64,000 nt of DNA, taken from positions 35,297,890 to 35,361,889 of the forward strand of contig OY829328.1 in assembly GCA_963691655.1 (NCBI GenBank). Direction: 5' to 3'. Made by a program: the position numbers and the translations under genes. The stretch is from Toxonevra muliebris. Taxonomy: Eukaryota; Arthropoda; Insecta; Diptera; Pallopteridae. Positions 12,600 through 25,500 of the stretch are shown here, one piece after another. The notes below the pieces were generated by a model that made no database searches, was not told the origin of the DNA, and saw nothing but the letters and a program-made list of their open reading frames with translations. Every line of letters begins with the position of its first letter. Within the stretch, counting starts at the first letter, position 1.

Positions 12600-12689
12600 A
12601 GTAAAATTTTAAATTAAAAAGCCAAAAACTGCATAGCTCTTTCACAAAATACCAGATATTTTGAATTAGTACTAGATATGTGTTCTAAC
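12600..12689 (+). pseudogene. Short LINE RT fragment interrupted by a hAT insertion
   Basis: The plus strand reads SQNTRYFELVLDM, similar to SQSTRYFVFILDTKLNW in the fragment at 14960-15105. Both resemble the KYLGVxLD segment of LINE reverse transcriptases. The fragment ends exactly where the hAT-like element at 12690 begins. Confidence 0.4.
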
Positions 12690-13691
12690 CAGGGCCGTAG
12701 CCAGAAATTTTTTTCTTCATTCGAAGAAAATATTCATAAATCATTTTTATCAAACTGATTTTTAAATTTAATAAATTAAATCGATAAGAGATTTGATGAC
12801 TAAGGACAAAAGTAGATAAATGTCTTAAAAGGTAAAGATAAAAGGAAAAATTTTCCGATTTTCCGAATTCAATGAATAATCAAATTAAATTTTTTAATTT
12901 TTTAATGCATTTTTTTTTATCGCGAAGGACATAATTTCGTTAACTCATTGACTTCCCACTACTGATGATTTACCCAACCTAAAAAAAAATTACCAAAAAT
13001 AGTAGAGGTTCATTTTTTTCAAATGATCATTATTGGGAATTTGGGCCATTATCAATGATAAGGAACCCGGATGAAGTTGGCTTATATTCCCTAAATTCGT
13101 GAAGTCACAGCATTGAAAGAGATCTTTCTAGTCGTGGTGCTCTGAGCAATAATGGGTCAAAAAATCAATTACATTTTAAGATTTTCTCCTATAACTGCTA
13201 ATAAGATGGAGTTTTTGCGAAAGAATTTTTTACGTTGAACACAAATCTGAGGTCAAAAACTTTCCATTACGTTACGTTTTAGGAAAAAAATGGGGTCAAG
13301 CAAGTCTAATTTTCTAAGAATCCGATAATTTTTTCTATTTTTTATTAATTTTTAAACTTTTCAAACTGATTCAGGACGAAACTTTAAACCAAGAACAGTT
13401 ACTGACCTAAAAAAACTATGAACGTAGGAGTGCTCAGTATCACCTTCTCTTTTTGAATCCGTAGTCAAACCTCATGTCGAAGAAAACAAATCGGATTTGA
13501 TCGCATAGTGTAACTAAGACTTAAAATTTATTTTTTATGTTTGATTTTTTAGAAAAAAAACCGATGGAAGTAAAAAATATCGTTAAATAGATTTTATTTT
13601 GACTTTTTCCCCATCCATTGGCAATTAATTTCGGGGGAGGGGGGGGGGAGGTGTCAGAACCCCAAAAACCTCCCCCCTAAATACGGCCTTG
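12690..13691. mobile_element. 1-kb non-autonomous hAT-like element
   Basis: The left end CAGGGCCGTAGCCAG and the right end (reverse complement) CAAGGCCGTATTTAG form imperfect inverted ends of hAT style. The 8-bp flanks GTTCTAAC (12682-12689) and ATTCCAAC (13692-13699) agree at 6 of 8. The right end carries a G-run/C-run stretch (13634-13678). The interior has no transposase that I can see. Confidence 0.65.
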
Positions 13692-13699
13692 ATTCCAAC

Positions 13700-14439
13700 A
13701 ATAGACTCAATGAAGCCAGAGCTGTGTTTCGATGATTACAAGCATGGTATGGAGTATGGAAAGGTTCAAAATCATTTAACATTCTCAAGCTTTCCTTTGG
13801 TGCTATTGCAAAAGAAATCCTTGAAGTTGACTGTGGTGGATGAATGCTGCAAAGTTGGGAAAAAACCTAGAGGATAAGTGATAGGATGTCTCCATGACAA
13901 GCTATTTGGTTTTTGCTCCACCAATCCCAAAGCTCAACAGTTACAGTTCGTTGCTATGAACTGCCAAATCAGTTATAGGATAGTCGAAAGCTTAGACCAT
14001 TACTCCCTCGATCAAGAAAGTGAAGAACTTCTCATTATCCGACGGTGAAAAAGAGGGAATCTGGTCAGAACTTTATAATAGAGTAAGATCCCAATGCGGC
14101 AAATTGTATTAAATGTAGGGGCAATAAGCACACATTTACTGCAGGAGTGTTTATTGTAAACTTTTTGACGACGATGATTGTCTGCTCAGCTTCTACTATA
14201 AGCTAGTGCAATAAATACGTTTTGCAAATTGGGATCAAGAACTTTGAATGTCTTGCCCAATACCTATCGAGAATTACAATATATTAGTTAACAATCCATG
14301 TCCATATTTCTAAACATAAAAAAAGGTTTGAAATATTAGTGCAATAAGATATACAGAAATCTTTTTTAGCGCAACCACTAGGAACATTAAATTAACAAAT
14401 TTAAAACAAAACATAGTAAGCATCCAAAATAAATAAATT
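13700..14439. other. Decayed repeat-like sequence, unassigned
   Basis: The composition is less AT-rich than the surroundings, and short peptides such as CIKCRGNKH (near 14105-14131) hint at a degraded retroelement. The evidence is too weak for a call. Confidence 0.3.
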
Positions 14440-14510
14440 TGGCACAAAAGATCTTTTGGGTCGCAGTGCCTGACTTTTGAGTCGCCCCAACCTCTTCTTA
14501 ATAATAATTG
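14440..14510 (+). repeat. SINE/LINE 3'-tail fragment
   Basis: The sequence GGGTCGCAGTGCCTGACTTT followed by GAGTCG, then an AT-rich tail with AATAATAA, matches the 3' part of the SINE at 17259-17693 in the same orientation. Either a 5'-truncated SINE copy or the tail of the LINE that mobilised it would explain this. Confidence 0.65.
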
Positions 14511-14689
14511 TAATAACATCTTAAAAAAAGAGAGATCAAATACAACAACAAGTTGTTTTACAAGTAGTTTTCTTGTTTCCAAGGGCGTAAATTGGCTGTC
14601 TTAAATTTGTCAACACAAAGTAAACTTTTGACACAACATTATTAATATAGTGGATGTAAGTTAGCGAAAAGTTAATGTATATACCAAAA

Positions 14690-14925
14690 TTTTAACTTTT
14701 TCAACAAACTGTAGCTGCACTTGGTCAACATAAAGAGGGAACATATTACACAGTGTAGTTTTGTCCCTATGAATGGGGAGCACAAACGATTTATGGGCAT
14801 TAAGACAAAGATCGTTGTTCTTAGTCCATTCAAGGATGGTGTTTAAATCTTCGTTAAGTCTGTGATCCAGATCTTCAATAAGGCCAATGCAACGAGAGAG
14901 ATATAATTGAATATCATATCATTGA
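14690..14925 (-). pseudogene. LINE RT fragment, region after the YADD box
   Basis: The minus strand reads LNEDLNTILEWTKNNDLCLN followed by AHKSFVLPI, then a stretch ending VQLQFVEKVKIL. This is the palm region that follows the catalytic aspartates in non-LTR reverse transcriptases, where a N-x-L-x-LN-x-x-KS pattern is usual. The YADD motif itself lies beyond the fragment and was not found. Truncated on both sides. Confidence 0.75.
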
Positions 14926-14959
14926 AAATATCATTGACAAACAGTGAAAAAATGAATAC

Positions 14960-15105
14960 ACTCATTGGATGCTTTACATTCCTCAAGCTGAACAGTCAAA
15001 CAGTAGCTTTTTCACAAAGTACTAGATACTTTGTATTCATATTAGATACTAAGCTGAACTGGAAGATCAATATCGAGCATATATACGAGGTGGGAAGATC
15101 TCCAA
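14960..15105 (+). pseudogene. LINE RT fragment (ILDTKLNW segment)
   Basis: The plus strand reads LNSQTVAFSQSTRYFVFILD then TKLNWKINIEH, matching the segment just before the RT thumb in LINEs. It lies next to the minus-strand fragment at 14690-14925 but in the opposite orientation, so the two come from a rearrangement or from different insertions. Confidence 0.6.
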
Positions 15106-15109
15106 CATT

Positions 15110-17246
15110 TATTTAACACAAGAGTTCACTGCACGATGACACTGTGAAAATATTGTAGTTGTTGCAAAAAACAATATTGCTAAACATTCTCAAACAAATA
15201 TGAATTAAACACGCTTCCACTGCTGCTTGATGGTTTGTTAGGCTTAAAAAAAAAACACATTCTTCAATATGGTAAGTATAAAGAATGAAATTCGGTGTTG
15301 CTAAAATGCTGCAAGGGTGCAATAACAAAAACAAAATAGCAACAGCAATTGCGTACTGGAAAAAACATAAAAAAAGAGAAAAATTGTGTACAAACGGAAA
15401 AATATTTTGAAAAGTGCCTAAGTAAAAAAAATGAAAGCTGTAAACAAGAATAAGAAATATATAAAAGATATAAAAAGACAAATAAAACACCAACAACAAT
15501 AACAACAACACACTTCCGTTTCCGCTTCACTGAACATTAATAACCCGACAGTATGGCAGAGTATAGCAGGAGCAATAACAACAATAACAACAAGCGGCAG
15601 CAGCACAAAATGGAAGACATTAATGTGTAGGTTTATGTTGTTTTTGTGGCACTTAATAAATTTTCTACTCTTTTCCGTATATTTTTTGTTTATTTTCTTT
15701 TATTTTGCCTTACGGTTTTTTTCTATTGCTAAAAATGGGCGTTGAATGCGTGTGTCGAAAACGGAAATGAAAAATCACGCAGCAACATAACACTTCATAA
15801 ATGGAATTTAACACTCGCGACAGGCGACAACAACGACATTAACAACAACGACATTAACAACAACAACAACAAAAACAGCGTCGGCAGCAACAATAACAAA
15901 TGACAATTGACACAAGTGTTTAGCGCAAATGATGGTGGCAACACTGGCCAACAAAACTTATACGAGCATTGGCAATGCCGGCGTTGACAACAATTTATTT
16001 CCTCAAGTTGTTTGCTGTTTGCAAATTGTGCAGACAAGAAATATGTTCGAAAGAAAACAAAAACACGCACACAAACACACTTAGAAATAAATTAAGAGAA
16101 AAAGAAATTCACATTTACAAATGGAGAGAACTTTTGCTCAAGAAAAAGGACACTCACACTTACAAGGGAACCAAAAAGTAACATTTGCTATATAGTGATT
16201 TAGAGGGGTGTGATGGAGAAAGGTTAAAACTTGGGCATTCATTTTATAGTATACTCTTTTAAACATTCCATGTGAATACTTGAGGTAATAGAGTATTACT
16301 GAGGAGGTCAACAGCAGAAGTTGAAAAGGAAACATTTGTTTAAATTAATTACAAAAAATCAAAAAACAAAAAATTAAGCAAATATTTACAATATGTTTAC
16401 TAAGAAACTTTGATAATGTAATATTTACTACTGGCGTAATTCCCGCTGTAATTAAGATAAAAAATCTAGCTACTGAAACGTGTGCCAGATAATGCTCAAG
16501 TAGAAGACGTGAAGCTTATATCTCACCAAGTAGTTTGCAAAATCTCCTCTGAAAAACTTGATTAGGTTGAGAAGATGCAGTAATTAAGTAATTAAATCAT
16601 GTTGCAGACGTACTGACTTTAATGCTATATATGGTACATAGTAAGTCGTTCAGACAAGTTGCTAAACCCTCAAGTCTGTTGTTGAATAAGTGTTCCAGCA
16701 TTAGAATATTAAATTATTTAAAATTTTAATAAGAATTGCATTTTTTATATTCAACGTTAACCTTCATGTATGTATATTTAAACAAATTTCTTTCTAACTG
16801 AATATTTTCAACCCTCATTGCAATTTTTAATATATGTACATACTTATTTAAATATTAATTTCTTTTCACACTTTCACACTTAATTTCAGTTTTTACCTTC
16901 CACTTTCTTTACCCTACTGCATTTTCTATTATAAAATTTCTGTAAACAATTTCAGCAAACAGTAATTTACATGAAAATTGCAAACATCAAGAGCAACAAT
17001 AATATTCAAAAAAAACAACAACAAGCAATTTTATGTATAATAAACATTAAGTATACGCGCTCTTATCACGATGGCAGCAAAAAACTTTTCTACTTTCGAC
17101 AATGACAACGTTTCATATTGTCAATAAATGCAACCATGCAATAAGATGTCAAATAAAAAAAGTAATGAAAAAACTTAAGTTAAGATTCAATTTGCATGTA
17201 AATATACAGTGAGCGCAGTTCGCAGAGCCGAATAATATTTTTCAGT
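15110..17246. other. Non-coding tract with CAA-rich repeats
   Basis: No gene supported. Interrupted (CAA)n runs give leucine- and glutamine-like shadow frames. The tract has somewhat more balanced base composition than its surroundings and could hold regulatory sequence, but I see no defined site. Confidence 0.5.
15488..15895. repeat. Interrupted (CAA)n microsatellite clusters
   Basis: CAA/AAC triplet runs occur at about 15488-15512, 15570-15605 and 15826-15895, broken by unique sequence. Confidence 0.8.
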
Positions 17247-17263
17247 TAGTAGTATATATTGAC

Positions 17264-17336
17264 GACCTCGATTGTCTAGTGGATAGTGCACTAGACTTTC
17301 ATTCAGAAAGTTGCGGGTTCGATTCCCATCTTGGTC
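17264..17336 (+). ncRNA. tRNA-Glu-derived SINE head (A and B boxes)
   Basis: The 73-nt stretch has an A-box-like TGTCTAGTGGATAG and a near-perfect B box GGGTTCGATTCCC. The D stem TCTA/TAGA pairs, as does the anticodon stem ACTTT/AAAGT, whose loop centres on TTC. The acceptor stem has two mismatches, and position 33 is not T, so it is a tRNA-derived promoter rather than a working tRNA. Confidence 0.75.
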
Positions 17337-17499
17337 TGGTGGTTAGTTCTCATAAACTTCTTATATTCACTATCGATATGAAGTGGATGAGAATTATGAG
17401 AATGTGTACAAGTACACACCTTGGTTGGTAATGGCAAAACCACCTAGCTGATAAAAAATTGCCGGATTCGGAATCGGCGTTAAACTGTAGGTCCTACCA

Positions 17500-17572
17500 T
17501 CGCCACTGTGGTCTTCCGGCAGAGAGCCAGACTCTTATCTCTGGAGACCTGAGTTCGATTCTCATCTTGGGT
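17500..17572 (+). ncRNA. Second tRNA-like head of the SINE
   Basis: It has a B-box-like GAGTTCGATTCTC and a CCAGA/TCTGG anticodon-like stem. It shares GAGTTCGATTCTCATCTTGG with the first head at 15 or more aligned positions. The A box is weak. Confidence 0.6.
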
Positions 17573-17705
17573 ATGTTTCTTATCTATCTTTCTTTCTCTC
17601 TGCTTTTCTTTCTTTCTTGGGGCTTTGGTACAATAGATCTTATAGGTCGCAGTGCCTGACTTTCGAGTCGTCCTCTTTCAAATAATAATACGCTAGTAGT
17701 ATTTA

Positions 17706-20700
17706 ATGCAAATAACAACCAATTTTATTATTATTTTATTTTTAAAAACTAAAAAAATTACAACTTTCACAAATTTGGTTTCGTTATTTAATATACATAA
17801 AAATTACTGAATATTGGTGCGAATTCCGTTTAGCCAAATGCTATATATATGTACTACGATCAAATTAATTAATGATGTTAACTAAAAAATAATAATAGAA
17901 ACAAACCATTTGGAAATTTTAGTGAAGATAATAGGGTACGGTTATTTGACATTTACGGGTTCATTTTATATCGCCCTCACAAAATTTGTTATCAAAATGA
18001 ATGAATAGCAGGCGATAACTTTCCAATAATTCTTGGAGACGAAGATCGAAAAATGGCGAAATATTTTAATTTTCCCGAAAACCGCATAAAAAAACATCAC
18101 CAAAAAAATGTAAAAAAATACATTTATCTCAAGGTATAGTGCAGATTTTTTTCAAATATTTTGTTAATATTTATTGAATAATAATAATTTTTGAATTTAT
18201 ATTATTTGCACATTTGCATATCTGCAACCAACCAAAAAATTCCCAATTGCTTCAAGAGTATTTTCTTAAAATCATGTTTGAAACATAGGCCTGAATAGTT
18301 CTTTTTTCAATACGTATGAATTGCAATGCCAGAAAACTAACTGAAATTGATTTTATAAAACTAATTTTACCGATTTTTGGAAAAATTTACAAGCGAACAT
18401 TTCAATGAAAAAACATTAGTCGTCAAATGTCGCTTTTGCCATGTAAACGATTAAAGTAGCCTAACGAAAAATGTTCACATAGGAATATCAGCAATAGTTT
18501 TTTCAAAATAATACAGCTCACGGCAGCTTAGCGCTAGAGCCGAAAAATTTTGGGGATCATTTTTAAATAACCTAAGTTTCATTTTTCGGTGGGGGTATCA
18601 ACCACTTTTATTTTTATTTGAAGTTATATATAAACAGGTTAATAAACAAATGTAGTCATCACAACAACAATGTATATATAGACGGGCAAATCAGACGGCC
18701 GTTTCGGAATCCGCTACAATTCCTCATCATAGTATAGTACTAAAAGCATCTTAATATATATATATTAGAGTGGTTCGTTTCTCAAAAAAAAAAAAAACAT
18801 AAATTCCATACAAAGTTTTTCCTATATTTTTTGGGCCCCTGAAAGCCAAAAAGAACACCGGAATTCTAAAAGCCTTAAAACCTGCATAATTCAAATCAAA
18901 AAAATTTACACTGTATCATCAAAAATGTAATTTACTACGTTATTTGAATTTTAACAGATAACATATTATTACGGGTGCAATCAACATAATTAATTTGGAC
19001 TTGGTGATTTCTGTTTGAACGCTCACGATATATGAACGAATTGTTGTATACAAATTTTCTGTTGTTGTTTGCATTTTGACTGTTCAATTTTTATAATTAA
19101 AAATAAAAAAGTAACATACGACTAAATGAAATGCGCTCACTGTGCGAAACCTTGAACTCAGTGAATATGGCTTCTCTCAAGCAATCTAAGGCATTCAAAA
19201 GGAAAAAGTATGAATACAAAAGTTGGATTAATTGAAATTAAAGACGTTTTAATTTTTTTTTCGTTTCGAAATATTTTATTTATTTATACATATGTATATG
19301 TAAGTAGATGTTAGTATATGACTTCTACTTTATAAAAGTTCAATTTCTATATTTTTAATTTTGGTAATGTAGTTGAACACCTGGGCTGAAACTAGAAAAA
19401 AATAATGGTTCAATTACCGAGATTGAGAAATTGAGTTATTATTTAATAGATTAAAAAAAACTTAAATGGACCCACAGCCATTTTTTGTTAATTCCGATGT
19501 AAAATTAAGGTTTTTTTCAAAATCTGATTTAATCAACTGAAATATTATGAAGAAGTCTTTCGGAAATGAGTTGGTTAAAATCTTTGTTTTATAAATAATA
19601 AAACAAAGTTATATATTATATAAATGAGAGTTTGTAAAAAAAAACTAAAATGAGTCCCTTCTGCACTCATCGTTTTTGCCATGATGTAGAGTTTCCACCG
19701 GCTAGACTATCTGGTGAAACCTTTCACTAGTTCATTCGATTCGCTTTGTAACTGACGTTCACGTGGACACGTGTTAATGAAAAAAATGTAAATGAAGCAA
19801 TATTGTTCAGTGACATTCATTAGCGGATGCAACACAGTGGTTTTTCATTTTTTACTAATAAATATCTGAATGTCATGCCTTAAAAATATATATTAAAAAT
19901 AAACTTTTATAAAAAGGAAAATGCAAATTTTTTTACAATCATGTTATATGGAAGGTGGGCGGATTAGCGGATGTTTTTTTTTATTTTTGCACCCGAATTA
20001 AGTATTCTATTCATCAGCTTAACTGTGTGAGCCGAATTTTATTGAATTTGCATCAATAATTCTTATGATATTGCCAATTTGAAAATTCCACTTTAATTGG
20101 AGGTGAGTGTGGGTATTGAGCCAGTATTGAAAAATTTTATGCAAACTGTGCCGAATTTGGTTCAGTTTGTTTCAGTATGTCCTTTGAAGTCACCTTTTTA
20201 AAAAATTACAAATCGCTGTGATAAAAAATTTCAGCAATTTTCTCTAAATAAGAATAAAGGTAAAGTTACATAAAGTTTGGTATTTTTTCGGTATACTTCA
20301 ACTGATTTCTGCTGAATAAAATTGGAATATTCTTCCTTTTTGGACTATTTATTTATTTCAATTCAAATAAACTTCGAATTTCAACTGGCATTAAATATTT
20401 GTAACACTTTATACTAATGAAATTCAAATGTTAGGATACATCAAAGTGATTTTATGCACGTTTGCAGTATTTTTGTTTGTCAATGCTTCAATGAATTTGT
20501 TGTGAAATTCTTCAGTTTCTCAAATGTTCTATCTACTGGCTTTACCTCATCCACCTTTTAAGTGCTAGCACGAAAGTTGAATAACCTTAAGGTACATAAT
20601 TAATTTTCGACAGATTAATTAGGAAGAAACTTAAATTAAATACTCCATTGGGAGCAATTGACAAAAACTTTATATAGTACAAGAAAATTACGAATTGTAT

Positions 20701-22190
20701 AAACTTGCTAGTAATCTGAAGACAGACGTGCAAAAAAATGTTGTTTCTAAATAATATTTTTAATTATGTAAATATAGATTATAAGGTTATACGCGTCATT
20801 AATATTTTGTGAAGTAGTAAATATTGCATCTAATAAAAAAAAGAAAAGGTGAATTGGGGTCATTAATTAAAGAGACTTTTGTTTTTATTTGTCCAATTAA
20901 TAGCAAAAAAATTAATTTTAAAAAAATGAAAAAGCAATATGAATAGATATGTAATTTACAGTCTAATACTTTTCATTAAGTAAATGGTAAATAGCATAGA
21001 TCACATAAAGGAATGCATATTTTTGGTAAGCATTTAGTTTCGGTCTCTTTGTGTGCAACCCTGACGGGCAGAAGACAGTAAGTAGAGTTTATTTGTAAGA
21101 CTCAAATTAATTTAATTTAATTATTTTCTTTTAAACATTAATTAAATATTCTCCAATAAACATGTTATGTAAAAAAAAAAAGTTTTTTTCTGTAAATGGT
21201 GACAATTTTTCTGAAAAAATCGCTTTTTGGGGAGTAAAAAATTTGGTTTTTCGATTAAAAAAAATATAAATTCTTCTTCAATTGAAAATTCATTCGTTTA
21301 CGCCCTGACTATTGTAATGACAACCAACGTCTAAAAAATTTGTAACGATCAGAAATTGGGTATTTGAGAAATCGTGGTCACCGCGACGCACAGTGGTCTG
21401 CAATCCCAAAAAGCTGGCTATAAGTCGAAAAATAAAGTTTTATTTTGGGAGGGTTCTGACATTTCAAATAGTTGCAGTGATAACCCTAGCAGAGTTTTAG
21501 AACAATGCTTAAGTACAGCTATTCTTCAAACAATTTTTTTTTGCCTTTTCAAGTCTAAGTAAAAATAAGTGTCGAAACGTGTGGAATTTTCATGTGGAAA
21601 AAGTGTGTTATTAAAAAGTGCGTAGTTTTTAAACTGTTTCGTCGATTTTAACGAAACAACATGCAATCAACTTGTAAGTGTGAGTACTTTTCATATATTT
21701 AAATAAAAATATCATTTAACTATAATCAAAACAATAAATAAGTAATGAATTCACCGGTGTTTTTATCATGTAAGCTGTTTTCAAGGCTGAGAAAAAAAGG
21801 GTTTTAAAAAAATTCCCCAGGGTTCCCGCCGAGGTTTTAGTTTTAAATTATTAATTATTCATTTTTGTAAAACATATAAAAATATCAGTTGCCGAAAATT
21901 GTCGGAATGGATTTTACACAATATTTTCAATTCCAAGGTACAGATGCGCTATATTCTATGTCACAGCAAATGTAAAAAACATCAAAAAAGTATTTGTATA
22001 ATAGAAATTTTTGTGTGTAAAATTCGTATAGATGGGGGGAGAGGAAGGTTAAAGATTTTTGCGTCCAATAACTGTTAATATTTACTTGAGCTTACATTAG
22101 CTGTATTAGCCATCCTCCTCTATTATCTCCTTTCGTGTTGACAATAGGGACAACATCAGCATGTATATCAAAAATCTACCACCTTGAATA
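17706..22190. other. AT-rich tract without supported gene
   Basis: Long runs of A and T with scattered short open frames; none shows domain-like sequence. No inverted-end element could be bounded here. Confidence 0.5.
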
Positions 22191-22385
22191 CGCCATTTTG
22201 TTTTTTTTACAAATTAAGAACGGATTCGTAATCAAAGATTCCAAAAACCCTCAAATGTCTGGTTTCGTCAAAATTCGATATTTTTTTTGGAAATGGTCCA
22301 GCATTTTGGATCCGCCATTTTGTTTTTTCAAAAACTGAGATCGGATTTGTAATCACCGACCCCAAAAACCCCCTAGCATAAATAA
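22191..22385. repeat. Two tandem copies of a 122-bp repeat
   Basis: CGCCATTTTG starts at 22191 and again at 22313. Each is followed by an A/T spacer, CGGATT(C/T)GTAATCA and then CCAAAAACCC. The second copy is truncated near 22376. Confidence 0.75.
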
Positions 22386-22559
22386 TCATTACAAAAGAAC
22401 GATTCGACGGTACTTATAAAAATTTTGAGATAATCGCGTCTAAATTTTCGAGTCTATGTTTTTCCCTAATAAAATTAATACTTATATAGAATCATCTATA
22501 CCAGGGTTCTAGGGCTCCGACTTTTATAAAATACGAAATCAACTTTTTTTTTTTTTTTT

Positions 22560-22590
22560 GAGTAAGCGTAGCAAGTATATAACCCCTTAA
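22560..22590. mobile_element. Lone TTAA-flanked transposon end
   Basis: The end GTATATAACCCC is followed by TTAA (22587-22590) and matches the ends at 53099-53110 and 53115-53618. No partner end was found upstream, so this is one end of a truncated copy. Confidence 0.5.
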
Positions 22591-25500
22591 CTATCTTTGT
22601 TTACAAATTCTCCATCCTCTCATGCTTAGGAAAATTTAGTTTCTAGTACTATGATACTTGAAAAAAGTATCCAAAATAAATTCGCTTTTTATATTCAGTA
22701 TTGCTCACAAAAGTTATTCTATGGAATTTTTTTTTATATTCTCAAGTAAATTGCAAAAAAGAAAACAAAAACACATTGAAACTTTGAAGTGGTCTGGTTG
22801 ACCATTCCAGCATGCATTCTTTCAATGCATGTTTATTTTAATGATACTTATATATAAAATTTATAAGATAAAAATGCTAGTAAACTTTAAAGAAATAATA
22901 TAAGCGTTTAGAATAAAATATGGATAAATAGTACCTAGCGAGGTAGCGGAAAATATTGCTACGAGCGAGTACAAACATTTAACATTGAGACCAAAAACAT
23001 CCGGCAATGGATTTTTAATACTTCTATTAAACTTCCATTTCCAAAAGAGGGGAGGGGTTAACAGGCAAAATTCTCCCCAGGACCAGTTTTTGTTGCTCTT
23101 TGAACCAGGCGTGCTACGTCCTTATCCAATTAAGGGTCAGTATTAACATTACTTACCGGTAATAGGAAGAAATTTTATCAAACAGACCATATAATTACAT
23201 AAACTCTTCATACAGAGCTGTCACTTTACCACTATATTGGTAGATCTACCACTTTTTAATACTTTTATCTTTTACCATTTCTACCATCCAAAAAGAATTG
23301 TATAGTGAGCAAGATACCATATGAATATAACTGAAAAAACTTTACATATTAGAACTAAGAAACACATTTAAATTAAGGAGCACCTAGCTGTATAGAGCGT
23401 GTGATGAAAAAAGATGCAGAAAGTTTAGCAAGACAAATCTGTTAATTAACTTTACAAAAAGCCGTAGCGAAGCCTGTGGTGATGACAACGGTTTGTAGTC
23501 CAGAGGTGAAATTTCGGAGTATTTTTTCCCAATCTGTGTTAAGTTCATATTAAAGATAATCTAACTTAGAGTTGTAACAGTTTTTTAGTAATGAATTTCT
23601 TGACTACATTCGGTACAAGTGTTTTTCGATAACTAGTGCATTGAGAGGAGAATTTTCTAATGGCCGCGATTTTCTTTCTAGGCAGTAGTGATTCCTTGCT
23701 GCTCAATATTAAAAGCCACTCAGTTGATGTTGATCCAACTGTGTCAGAGGCTCCTGATCTCGGCATTTGGTATTTTCTTGAAGTTCAAACTCAACGTCAA
23801 CATTAATATCGACATCAACATCCACAATATCTATAACAACAAATTTCTTCCCGAATTTCTTATTGAGCTAATCTGTCAGCTACTGCATAAATGTAGAAGT
23901 AAATCAGTCATGTCAACGCTTTTCTGTTTACAAGAGACAAAAATATAATAAGAAAAACAAACTTCGTCAAGTACACTCGTGGAGAAAATATTATTATTTC
24001 AACTTTTTCCATTTTAGGCAATAAGAAAAAAGTTTAATTTATTTTATATTATAAACTCATTTGAACATAAAGATGTTTTAGTTTTTATTTTTCCTTGGTT
24101 TTTCTTTTTCTCATTTTAGTGTTGTTTGTTGTTTTGATGAAATCATTCAGCGACAACGTTGATGAATTTTCCGCTCTTTGTTATTGTCATCTCATTCTCA
24201 AACGCACAGACATTAAACATGAATTTTCTAATTTCGCTTGCAATGAATTTTTCCATAAGTGGTTGCTACTTAGTGATGACGAAATACTTTAGTCTGAAGG
24301 TGTTGGCATGGTTTGACTTAAAATTTTGTGTTGTTGAGCTGCTGTCATAATGAAAAGACAGAAAGACAGTTAGTTACAATATTGTTGTCAACGAGTTGTT
24401 ATACTTATTTTTTACTTATATTAATGTTACTTACATACATGTACAATATATGTAACTTTGAGACATATTTTCTAAACACCCATAAGATTCTATGCCATTA
24501 GTGCCAATATTAGGGTGCTAATTCGTAAGCTCCTTTCTTCACCTTTAGCTATATTTAGAAAAAAAAAGCTCATGACTATTTATGTACAGATACATGCTCA
24601 AGATTCTTGACTCTTGAAAATCAGAGCTCTAAACAAAAAGAAAAAAATAACAAAAAAACCAAGTAAAGAGTTGCTAAATACTAATTTTACCAAACGCATT
24701 AGAACTAGTTTCTTTGCATCCAAATGTAAAACAGCTCCTTTTATGTTTGAATGTGTGTGTGTGTAAATATACACACATAAACATAAGTACTTCATTTTAA
24801 CTAGGTACATAGTTGGTTGAAGAGAAGAAGGCATCTTTGTAAACAAAATAGCATATGCAATGCTGTAGTATGCAATGTCCTTATGTTGGCTGATGGAAAT
24901 GCAAGGTAATTAGTTATTAGTTTCTGCTTTGAAAGCATTAAATACCAAAGTAAATTCGTTATGTATTGTGTATCCTTGACCAGAATTAATTTGTAAGCTG
25001 TGTACTTGCTATCTAACATTCGTAATTTAATTTGAGATTGGTAAACGTAGTAAACGTTGTTGTTGTTAACATCATTTCATAAATTTTCGAAATGTGTTGA
25101 AAATTTCTTGAAACATTTTTAATTTTAGGGATCCCTAATAATATTCAATTATGTAAATTGAAGGATATCTCTTTTCAAGAAGTTTCAATTTTAAGGTCAG
25201 TGCTATAATTGTACTGCTTTTACTTGTGGGTTTATCTCCAATAGTTTCAGCTAAGTGTTTGACTAAGTTAATCAGTCATTGACAGTGGCGAATTTAGTCG
25301 GGACTATGGGCGCTGGAGCCGTTTCCCTGCAATTCTTTTAGATTTGTTGTATAATATAAAAGTGTGGATATTTGGTTTAATATTAAAAAAAAAATATATA
25401 AAACTGTAAAAAAAGTTCGAATTAGTTTTATAGTTTGGGCAATTAACTAGCAGTTTAGATATGAATCTGAAAACTAACACACTTTATGTTTTATCAATCC

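Larger units (their letters stand above)
17259..17693 (+). mobile_element. SINE with two tRNA-like heads
   Basis: This 435-bp unit is bounded by a direct repeat, TAGTAGTATATA (17247-17258) and TAGTAGTATTTA (17694-17705), with one mismatch, as expected for target-primed insertion. In order it holds a tRNA-Glu-like head (17264-17336), a linker, a second tRNA-like head (about 17500-17572), a pyrimidine-rich tract, a conserved 3' block (17625-17675) and an (AAT)n tail. The linker carries GGCAAAACCACC and ATCGGCGTTAAACTGTAGGT, which resemble a LINE/SINE 3' block also partly present at 36400-36490. It is a non-coding retroposon; no protein is encoded. Confidence 0.8.

Noticed and set aside
15113..15606. 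Overlapping minus-strand hydrophobic frames up to 132 codons
   Set aside because: They are the complement of CAA/A-rich sequence, overlap each other in several frames and lack conserved motifs.
17264..17336. Functional tRNA-Glu gene
   Set aside because: Acceptor-stem mismatches, a wrong base at position 33, and its place inside a SINE with a flanking duplication argue for a tRNA-derived head.
25283..25330. hAT-like end CAGTGGCGAAT
   Set aside because: No opposite end, no target duplication and no family match in the window; the word alone is too short.
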